A stretch of 14,677 nucleotides of DNA from an uncultured Pedobacter sp. (lineage in GTDB: Bacteria > Bacteroidota > Bacteroidia > Sphingobacteriales > Sphingobacteriaceae), in contig NZ_CAMLHF010000144.1 of NCBI RefSeq assembly GCF_946479715.1, positions 1-14,677 of the forward strand, read 5' to 3'. Positions 1 through 6,245 of the stretch are shown here, one piece after another. The notes beneath the pieces are model-generated. The model saw only the letters and a list, made by a program, of their open reading frames with translations, was not told the origin of the DNA and searched no databases. Position 1 is the first letter of the stretch; every line of letters begins with the position of its first letter. A program made the position numbers and the translations under genes.

Positions 1-371
1 TTGGAAACAGAGGCAATGGATCCGGTAAGCGTCGCTTTCTTTTGGGTACCATACCCCACTACCACCACTTCTCCAAGGCTGTTACCGCTATCGGAAAGTA
101 TAATGTTTAATGGTCCGATGTTTGTAACCTGCACTTCTTTAGGTTCAAAGCCAACAAAGGAAATCAACAGAGAAGAACCTGTGGGAACGGAGATAGAAAA
201 CTCTCCGTTATTGCCTGCTGAAGTTCCTCCTGAACTTCCTTTCACTTTTATTGCGGCGCCAATTAGAGGCCCGCCGGCGGCATCCGTAACCTTACCTTTT
301 ACGGTAATGTTCTGCGCATATGTATAGGTTGTAATACAACATGCGAGTAAGAAAAATAGTAGTCTTTTCAT
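1..371 (-). CDS. SusC/RagA-family TonB-linked outer membrane receptor, N-terminal part (3' end outside window)
   Basis: This is the first 123 codons of a gene that continues past the left edge. Residues 1-20 form a signal peptide ending in TYAQ. Residues 22-95 form a carboxypeptidase-regulatory-like beta domain (GKVTDAAGGPLIGA, then SFVGFEP), as expected at the N-terminus of SusC proteins. Next comes the family signature EVVVVGYGTQKKATLTGSI at about 101-119, which leads into the TonB plug domain. SusC proteins are outer-membrane barrels that import glycans or peptides using TonB energy, paired with a SusD lipoprotein usually encoded just downstream; that would lie outside this window. The ATG at 369-371 is chosen because the signal peptide starts there. 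The gene is divergent from a membrane-spanning regulator, its likely controller (inference). The substrate cannot be read from this part. Confidence 0.93.
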   Translation of the reverse strand, partial: MKRLLFFLLACCITTYTYAQNITVKGKVTDAAGGPLIGAAIKVKGSSGGTSAGNNGEFSISVPTGSSLLISFVGFEPKEVQVTNIGPLNIILSDSGNSLGEVVVVGYGTQKKATLTGSIASVS

Positions 372-545
372 ACTTAGTTTTTGTTTAATATTTGGTTTAT
401 TTAAACACTAAGTAATCCGATAGCCTTAAAAAAGGCTTAAAAATGTCTTAGTTGAAGAAAAAATCTTAGAAAAAATTTCATATTCCACATAGAGGCTATA
501 TTGGAGGGGGATTTGCCAAATTTGCGTATCTTAGCAAGACCAGAT
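372..545. promoter_or_regulatory. Divergent control region between the susC-like gene and the transmembrane regulator
   Basis: This AT-rich spacer must hold both promoters. CTTAG occurs at 373-377, 447-451, 465-469 and 530-534 on the plus strand and at 408-412 on the minus strand. Two of these are TCTTAG copies 18 bp apart (446 and 464). A hairpin AGCCTT/AAGGCT with an AAAA loop lies at 422-437. Two related 11-bp units, starting TTGTTTA and TTGGTTTA, lie at 381-402, just upstream of the susC start. I see no clean TAnnTTTG box for susC. The repeats are visible in the sequence; a role as operators is inference. Confidence 0.5.
527..534 (+). promoter_or_regulatory. Candidate Bacteroidota -7 box for the transmembrane regulator gene
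   Basis: TATCTTAG matches the Bacteroidota -7 consensus TAnnTTTG at all but one defined position. The best upstream partner is a weak TTGG at 501-504. The box lies 11 bases before the ATG at 546, so transcription would begin almost at the start codon. This helps rule out the upstream TTG at 501 as the translation start. Confidence 0.35.
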
Positions 546-3092
546 ATGACTATGGGATTAAAATTCTACCTGACTTGTTTTGCCTTTCTCTTTATAGCTC
601 CGAAGATCACAAATGCACAATATTATGGCCTGTGTTTTACGGGACATGAAACCATACAGGAAAAAAGAACGGGGTTGGACCTGAGCGCTGCTGATCCGCT
701 ATGTTTCAATAATACTTTTGAGCTGTCGTTCGATTTTTCTTTTATGACAGGACATACTGATTACTTTGGTTATATATTCCGGATTGTTGACCAGGAAAAA
801 CGAAACATAGACCTGATATACGATAAAAGTCTGGAGGCAAAAAACCACCTTAAGCTGGTTATAGGTGATAAAATGTCGAACATTGAGTTCGACATAAAAC
901 TGGACAAGCTGTTTAAAAACTGGTACAACATAAAGCTTAAGTTTGATCAGGAAAATCAGGAACTGATTCTTACTGCCGATGGCAAAGTTTATCGTGAAAA
1001 AATACCCCTAAAAAAGAATTGTTACAGGATCAGCTTTGGTGCCAATAATTATAAGGAACATGAAGTGAAGGACGTTCCGCCAATGAAGATCAAAGAAATA
1101 AAAATTACTGAGGATGATAAACTAACCCATCACTGGCCATTAAATGAATATACCGGGTTAATTGCAACCGAAAAGATTAAAGGAAAAAATGCCGGAGTGA
1201 TTAATCCGAACTGGATTAGAAAAATGCACATTGAATGGGAGCTCGTTAAATCTGCTGATGTTGCAGGATCAGCAAGTGTTGCCTTTGATGCTGATCGGGA
1301 ACAGGTATTTGTAGTAACCGAAAAATCACTACAGACTTACGATGTAAAAACTGAAAAAACAAGTATCGTCGATTACAAATCAGGATTGCAGCCAATGCTC
1401 TATGGAAATCAATCCATTTATCAAAACGAACCAGGCCTGTTAAATTTCTATGTAGACTTTTCGCTAATGAGCGGGTTCAATTTTAGCAACAGCACATGGG
1501 ATAGCAAGTATACAGGCGAAAACGTACCTACAAATTTCTGGCATTTAAACAAGTTCTATTCTGCAACGGATAACAGTCTGTATTTCATTGGTGGCTACGG
1601 ACATTATAATTATAAACGAGATGTTCAGCGCTATCATTTTAAAGACAAAAAGCTAAGTTCAGTTAAAACAAGCGGAGATTTCACACCACGTTACCTTGCC
1701 GCTTTGGGTGCTACAAAAAATGGAGCTTACATACTTGGAGGATATGGAAGTACCACTGGTCAGCAGATTTTGAATCCAAAAAACCTCTATGACCTCAACT
1801 TTTATGATGTTGAACACAAAACCTTCAAAAAGTTATTTGAACTTAATCCCGGAAAGGAGGAGTTCGCTTTCGCAAACTCCATGGTTATTGATGAGAAAGA
1901 GCAATCTTATTATGCACTCACCTTTGTAAACCACATCTTTAATTCTTCTTTAGGAATGATTAAAGGCTCGCTTAAAAATCCCTCCTATGAATTTGTAGGA
2001 AGCCGCATCCCCTATACTTTCCACGATATATATTCTTTTGCCGATTTGTATTATTGTAAGGTTAGCAAAAAGTTTGTAGCCGTATTGCTTTACTATGATC
2101 AGAAAACGAACAGCTCATCAGTTAAAATCTATACTTTACACGCCCCTCCCGAAATACAGCTGGCAACACACACTACCCCATCCCATTTTAGGGTAAACTG
2201 GTATATGGTGATTTCAGGAGTTCTACTTCTGGGTATCTTGTATTTAGTGTATAAACGTATCCGAAATAGAAAGACTTTACAAGCTTCGTCTATTAAAGAA
2301 CACGCAATAAAACTTCAAGAACCTGAGCCGGTAAACATAAAACAAGAAAATACGGACGTACCTGATGATATAAGAAATACGATGTTCCTGTTTGGTGACC
2401 TTCAGTTGTTCGACCGAGAAGGAAAGGACATCACCAAGCTATTTACACCGGTAATAAAAGAGCTTTTCCTGCTTATACTATTGTTCACTATACGCTGGGG
2501 AAGAGGTGTTAGTTCGGAAAAACTGGAAGAGATTTTATGGGCGGACAAATCGGTTGGCAGTGCCAGAAACAACAGGTCTGTGAGTATTGCAAAACTAAAA
2601 CTGCTTCTGGAAAGTATGGACAGCTGTGAGATCTCCAAAGAAACAGGTTACTGGAAAATGCTGATAGATTACGATAAGATCAGAATAGATTATAAAGAAT
2701 ACCTGAACATTGTTAAGAGCAAAACCGACATCAGCAAAATTAAGATCATGGCTCTGACAAAAATTGTATCCAGGGGTGGATTTCTTTCAAATGCAGAATA
2801 CAGCTGGCTGGATCCTTTGAAGTATGAAATTTCAAACGAGATCATCGATACTTACCTCCATATGGCGGCAAGTATGAAGATCTCGGATGATCCTGAATTT
2901 TTGATCTCTTTAGCGGATTGTGTATTTAACTTTGATCCGGTAAATGAAGAAGCCATGGCAATTAAATGCCAGGCTCTTGTATTTTTAGGTAAGCACTCTC
3001 TGGCTAAATCTATATTTGAGAACTTCAATAAAGAATATAAAGCCATTTATGCCGAAAGCTTTAATAAAACCTTTCAGGAAATACTGGGGTAA
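546..3092 (+). CDS. Transmembrane one-component regulator: LamG-like and Kelch-like sensor, membrane helix, SARP/BTAD-type winged helix
   Basis: The 848-residue protein has five parts. Residues 1-24 are a signal peptide ending in ITNA. Residues about 50-225 are a LamG/concanavalin-like fold ending in LTHHWPLNEYTG. Residues about 240-530 are a Kelch-like propeller with the blade motifs YFIGGYG and YILGGYG. Residues 552-569 form one membrane helix, followed by the basic stretch KRIRNRK. The cytoplasmic part at about 613-710 reads as a SARP-type winged helix: FGDLQLFDREGKDIT, then VSSEKLEEILWADKS, then the ARNNRSVSIAKLK recognition-helix region. Residues about 725-848 are helical and TPR/BTAD-like. 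The layout resembles ToxR/CadC: an outside sensor joined directly to a DNA-binding domain, with no kinase. The likely ligand is a glycan, given the sensor folds and the divergent susC-like gene (inference). I chose ATG 546 because the signal peptide starts there; ATG 552 is also possible. An upstream in-frame TTG at 501 would add 15 non-signal residues. The stop lies three bases from the convergent mannosidase stop. Confidence 0.85.
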   Translation: MTMGLKFYLTCFAFLFIAPKITNAQYYGLCFTGHETIQEKRTGLDLSAADPLCFNNTFELSFDFSFMTGHTDYFGYIFRIVDQEKRNIDLIYDKSLEAKNHLKLVIGDKMSNIEFDIKLDKLFKNWYNIKLKFDQENQELILTADGKVYREKIPLKKNCYRISFGANNYKEHEVKDVPPMKIKEIKITEDDKLTHHWPLNEYTGLIATEKIKGKNAGVINPNWIRKMHIEWELVKSADVAGSASVAFDADREQVFVVTEKSLQTYDVKTEKTSIVDYKSGLQPMLYGNQSIYQNEPGLLNFYVDFSLMSGFNFSNSTWDSKYTGENVPTNFWHLNKFYSATDNSLYFIGGYGHYNYKRDVQRYHFKDKKLSSVKTSGDFTPRYLAALGATKNGAYILGGYGSTTGQQILNPKNLYDLNFYDVEHKTFKKLFELNPGKEEFAFANSMVIDEKEQSYYALTFVNHIFNSSLGMIKGSLKNPSYEFVGSRIPYTFHDIYSFADLYYCKVSKKFVAVLLYYDQKTNSSSVKIYTLHAPPEIQLATHTTPSHFRVNWYMVISGVLLLGILYLVYKRIRNRKTLQASSIKEHAIKLQEPEPVNIKQENTDVPDDIRNTMFLFGDLQLFDREGKDITKLFTPVIKELFLLILLFTIRWGRGVSSEKLEEILWADKSVGSARNNRSVSIAKLKLLLESMDSCEISKETGYWKMLIDYDKIRIDYKEYLNIVKSKTDISKIKIMALTKIVSRGGFLSNAEYSWLDPLKYEISNEIIDTYLHMAASMKISDDPEFLISLADCVFNFDPVNEEAMAIKCQALVFLGKHSLAKSIFENFNKEYKAIYAESFNKTFQEILG

Positions 3093-3095
3093 TGA

Positions 3096-5327
3096 TTACT
3101 TGCCGTAGTTATAGTTCGGCTTACTTCCCATAGTAATTTTAAGCGTGCCGCCATTCATAATATCGGCATGCTGTAAATAGCTTTTCTCATATTTTTTCCC
3201 GTTTAATAGAATGCTTTGGATATAAATATTTTTGTCGCTATTGTTTACAGATTCAACAATGAATTTTTTACCACCCTCTAAATTAATTGTGGCTCTGTCA
3301 AATAGTGGACTTCCGATGGCATAAGTTCCAGATGCCGGAAATACAGGATAGAACCCTAAAGATGAAAATACATACCATGCTGACATTTGCCCGCAATCTT
3401 CATTTCCAATAACACCATCTGGGCGATCGTGATACATTTCTTTTAAAATATGCCTTACTTTTTCAGCTGTTTTCCATTGCTGCCCGCCGTAGTTGTACAG
3501 ATAAGGAATGTGGTGTCCAGGCTCATTTCCATGAGCATACTGACCAATCAGACCCGTCATGTCCTCCAGCCCTCCCTCGTCCTGAAATGGAAGTGTAAAA
3601 AATTGATCAAGTCGCTCATTAAAGGCTTTCTTACCGCCAAGTAAGCCGATTAAACCATTGACATCCTGAGGAACAAGCCAATTGTATTGCCAGGCATTTC
3701 CTTCTGAGTAAAGTACGTTTTTGCTTTTGAAAGGATCAAAGCCAGGCGTCCAGCTACCGTCTAATAGTTTTCCTTTAAAGAATTTATCAGCCTGATCAAA
3801 ATATAGCTTGTAGTTCTCAGCACGTTTTTTGAAGTTGTTATACTCCGGTGTCTTTCCCATCTTTTGTGCCATCAGAGCGATGCTTCCATCACCAATAGCA
3901 TACTCCATTCCTTTGGCTGTTGAAGCCCCTTCTTTATCACTTGGGATTACCTGAAGATTCTTCGCATACTCCAGACCAAGTAAATTCACTTCGGAACTAT
4001 TCTTTAAAGCTTCAAAAGCCTTTTCACCATCAAATTTTATCCCCTTAAGATAAGCCTCGGCAACAATCTGTCTGCTGGCCATACCAACCATTGTTCCTGT
4101 TTCATTTCCCATAAGATGCCAGATCGGTAAGTGCCCCTGCTGATCATAAATGGCCAGCATTGAATTTATCATATCAGCAGCACGTTTAGGTTGGGTAAGT
4201 ACATATAGGGGATGAGCTGCCCGATAGGTATCCCAAGTTGAAAAAACACTGTAATTAGCGAATGTGGTGCTTTTATATACTTTTTTATCGGCTCCCAGAT
4301 AATCGCCATTATGGTCATTGAACAAAGATGGGTTGATCATTGTGTGATACATTGCTGTATAAAAGATCTTCTTTTCTGCGGTGTTTTTAGATTCAACTGT
4401 AAGTTTTGACAATTCCTTGTTCCACTTATCATCAGCTTGTTTTACGATCTGTTCGAAGTTCCATTCTGGGATTTCTGCAGTGATATTCTCAAGTGCATTT
4501 TCTGAACTTACAGGTGATATGCCAACCTTAAGTTCTAAAAGCGCGGGCGCCTGATCAAAATTAAAGAGACCCTTTACGGCTTTATCTGTCGCTGTTTTAC
4601 CTTGCAAAAGCGTATTGTTATTGTATAATGCAAAGTTTTTTATGGCAACTGATGATTTTATAGCAAAATAGATCCATTGGTCTTTAGCCCAGCCTGAGGA
4701 TTTACGATAACCTTTGAATGTAAAATCATCTACCTGTTCAATATGGGTATCGGTAGATTGATCATTAATGCCCTCCTTTAAATCGATGATCACGTGTGCT
4801 TCTTTTCCTGCAACAAAATGATATCGATGATAAGCCACCCTTTCGGAGGCGGTTAACTCTACATTGACGCCGTTTGCCAGTTTTACTGAATAAAAACCTG
4901 GTTTTACTTGTTCATCCTTATGGGAAAAAAGTGAAGCATAGCCACTTCCGGGAACTTTTTCCTGACCCTTATCTGTTTTAAGGTCTCCTGTGTAAGGCAT
5001 GATGGCAATGTCGGAAAGATCGCCTATTCCCGTACCACTTAAATGGGTTTGCGCAAAGCCTCTGATTACACTATCCTGATAGTTGTATCCGGAACACCAG
5101 TCCCAGCCCTTATAAAAATTGTCGGGGCCAACCTGTACGCCCCCGAAAGGGACACTGGCTCCAATAAAAACGTGACCGTGTGAGCCCGATCCAATAAATG
5201 GATCTACAAAATCGGTTAGCTTTTGACTGTTTTTGCTTTGTGCACTGACTGCATCCGTTATTCCGAAAAGGGCAAGGACTATACAAATACTAAATTTCGT
5301 TCTCGTTCTGCAATAAAAAAAATTCAT
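3096..5327 (-). CDS. Secreted glycoside hydrolase family 92 alpha-mannosidase
   Basis: This 743-residue protein is a full-length GH92 enzyme. GH92 enzymes are calcium-dependent, inverting exo-alpha-mannosidases that trim mannose from N-glycans or mannan. Residues 1-29 are a signal peptide ending in AVSA before Q30. No lipobox is seen, so a soluble periplasmic or exported enzyme is expected. The N-terminal beta domain carries VDPFIGSGSHGHVFIGASVP (41-60), GWDWCSGYNY and FAQTHLSGTGIGDLSDI. The catalytic (alpha/alpha)6 barrel carries FSTWDTYRAAHP (362-373), EGNAWQYNW (542-550), GNEPGHHIPY (600-609) and GNEDCGQMSAWYVFSSLGFYP (641-661). The acidic residues in the last three blocks match the places where the family keeps its acid, base and metal ligands; I did not map them to a structure. 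Linkage specificity (1,2, 1,3 or 1,6) cannot be read. It lies close to a susC-like gene on the same strand, which fits a mannose-glycan locus, but the regulator gene stands between them. Confidence 0.95.
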   Translation of the reverse strand: MNFFYCRTRTKFSICIVLALFGITDAVSAQSKNSQKLTDFVDPFIGSGSHGHVFIGASVPFGGVQVGPDNFYKGWDWCSGYNYQDSVIRGFAQTHLSGTGIGDLSDIAIMPYTGDLKTDKGQEKVPGSGYASLFSHKDEQVKPGFYSVKLANGVNVELTASERVAYHRYHFVAGKEAHVIIDLKEGINDQSTDTHIEQVDDFTFKGYRKSSGWAKDQWIYFAIKSSVAIKNFALYNNNTLLQGKTATDKAVKGLFNFDQAPALLELKVGISPVSSENALENITAEIPEWNFEQIVKQADDKWNKELSKLTVESKNTAEKKIFYTAMYHTMINPSLFNDHNGDYLGADKKVYKSTTFANYSVFSTWDTYRAAHPLYVLTQPKRAADMINSMLAIYDQQGHLPIWHLMGNETGTMVGMASRQIVAEAYLKGIKFDGEKAFEALKNSSEVNLLGLEYAKNLQVIPSDKEGASTAKGMEYAIGDGSIALMAQKMGKTPEYNNFKKRAENYKLYFDQADKFFKGKLLDGSWTPGFDPFKSKNVLYSEGNAWQYNWLVPQDVNGLIGLLGGKKAFNERLDQFFTLPFQDEGGLEDMTGLIGQYAHGNEPGHHIPYLYNYGGQQWKTAEKVRHILKEMYHDRPDGVIGNEDCGQMSAWYVFSSLGFYPVFPASGTYAIGSPLFDRATINLEGGKKFIVESVNNSDKNIYIQSILLNGKKYEKSYLQHADIMNGGTLKITMGSKPNYNYGK

Positions 5328-5339
5328 GAATTCTAATTG

Positions 5340-5366
5340 ATGGTTTATTAATGGTTTACATTTGGT
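5340..5366. promoter_or_regulatory. Direct repeats at 11-bp spacing upstream of the GH92 gene
   Basis: ATGGTTTA occurs at 5340-5347 and again at 5351-5358, exactly 11 bp apart, and a third TGGT falls at 5363, so TGGT recurs at 5341, 5352 and 5363. The block lies 13-39 bases upstream of the mannosidase start codon. The 11-bp period puts the units on the same DNA face, as in SARP operators. The nearby minus-strand TTTATTTG (5375-5382) is a one-mismatch -7 box, which would place the repeats in the leader. The operator role is inference. Confidence 0.4.
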
Positions 5367-5457
5367 GAACTACACAAATAAAGCATCGGGGATTAATTAC
5401 ATCATAATAAATCCTTAATTGTAATAGAATAATGAAAAAGTTTTAATGGTTATTAAG

Positions 5458-6006
5458 TTATTCTGGCAATGTTAAAGAAAACGTAGCCATATTATCCACA
5501 CTATCGTCATGTGAATTCGGGTAGGTTTTGCCATCTCTTTTAAAACCAGCCATCTTTAAAACTTTTACTGAACTGATATTATTTGCCGAAGGGAAAGCCG
5601 TTATAGTTTTTATTTTCAATTCTTCAAATCCGTACTTTATCACAGCGGCAATGGCCTCTCTCATAAATCCTTTTCCCTGAAAATCGGGAAGCAGCTCGTA
5701 ACCGATCTCAGCAATGGCATTTTCAGTATCAAAATTCCAGAGGCAGATAGTTCCGATTAAAGAAGGGCTGTCAAGTAATGAAATTGCCCAATAAATACTG
5801 GCATTGTTCTCTATAAGTTTTCCAATCTTATAAATATGAGCCATGGCATCCTCTATACCGGTAGAAGGTGTTCTGCCAGTCATGGCTGCAATTTTCGGAT
5901 CAGATCTCAATGCATGAATTTGCAAGGCATCTTGTGCAGATAATTCTCTGAGTACCAGACGGGAGGTCTTTATAACAGGGAAAATAGAAAAATCAAGGTT
6001 TTTCAT
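5458..6006 (-). CDS. RimJ/RimL-type GNAT N-acetyltransferase
   Basis: The 182-residue protein has the usual length for the Acetyltransf_3 group. TSRLVLRELSAQDA (14-27) is the typical first strand and helix of RimJ-like enzymes. IGYELLPDFQGKGFMREA (101-118) contains the acetyl-CoA pyrophosphate loop QGKG (110-113). NNISSVKVLKMAGF (142-155) is the motif B helix found near the end of this group. Such enzymes transfer acetyl from acetyl-CoA to an amine: ribosomal protein N-termini in RimJ/RimL, and small molecules or antibiotics in others. The substrate cannot be told from sequence. No signal peptide is present, so it is cytoplasmic. It stands alone, divergent from ileS, with 130 bp between its stop and the mannosidase start. 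A link to the glycan locus is not supported. Confidence 0.9.
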   Translation of the reverse strand: MKNLDFSIFPVIKTSRLVLRELSAQDALQIHALRSDPKIAAMTGRTPSTGIEDAMAHIYKIGKLIENNASIYWAISLLDSPSLIGTICLWNFDTENAIAEIGYELLPDFQGKGFMREAIAAVIKYGFEELKIKTITAFPSANNISSVKVLKMAGFKRDGKTYPNSHDDSVDNMATFSLTLPE

Positions 6007-6049
6007 AGATAAATAGGGATGTAGGATTATATTAATAACTGCGAAAATG

Positions 6050-6057
6050 CAAATTTA
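6050..6057 (-). promoter_or_regulatory. Candidate -7 promoter box for the GNAT gene
   Basis: Read on the minus strand this is TAAATTTG, an exact match to the Bacteroidota consensus TAnnTTTG, 43 bases upstream of the GNAT start codon. I see no clear TTTG at the -33 position, so confidence is moderate. Confidence 0.45.
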
Positions 6058-6208
6058 TTTTCTTTCAATAATATGTTCCACTAAATGGGCGCTTTCCACG
6101 AACAGGGTACAACTGAGCTAATAACCAAGGATCTGCCAAACCACAACAAGATGGCACCAAACTGTTTAAAAGCTTTAAACAACACTTCAATTTCTCATTC
6201 TAATAACT

Positions 6209-6216
6209 TAACTTTG
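6209..6216 (+). promoter_or_regulatory. -7 promoter box for the ileS operon
   Basis: TAACTTTG is an exact match to TAnnTTTG, 29 bases before the ileS ATG. A GGAG ribosome-binding sequence follows at 6231-6234, 11 bases before the ATG. The -33 element is weak. Confidence 0.6.
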
Positions 6217-6245
6217 CATCCTTAATTTTTGGAGATACTTGATTG

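Larger units (their letters stand above)
6007..6245. other. Intergenic region between the GNAT gene and ileS
   Basis: This 239-bp divergent spacer holds a promoter for each gene. Its middle (about 6085-6165) is visibly richer in G and C than the flanks and contains an unrecognised 46-codon reading frame from ATG 6085 to TAA 6223-6225. That frame runs into the ileS promoter box. On the minus strand, 6111-6126 reads GGTTATTAGCTCAGTT, which resembles the start and D-arm of a tRNA, but nothing after it folds as one. An inverted repeat GTTTAAA-AGC-TTTAAAC lies at 6164-6180, upstream of the ileS -7 box. Confidence 0.5.

Noticed and set aside
1..327. Plus-strand open frame of 108 codons starting with TTG
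   Set aside because: It lies opposite the susC-like gene, whose minus-strand reading shows a signal peptide and family signature; the plus frame has no recognisable protein character.
422..437. AGCCTT/AAGGCT hairpin as a terminator
   Set aside because: The stem is only six pairs with no T-run on either side, and it sits between divergent genes where no terminator is needed.
501..545. Extension of the regulator to an upstream TTG start
   Set aside because: The added 15 residues precede a clear signal peptide and overlap the proposed promoter box; ATG 546 fits better.
6243..6245. TTG as the ileS start codon
   Set aside because: It is directly followed by an in-frame ATG that is well placed after GGAG.
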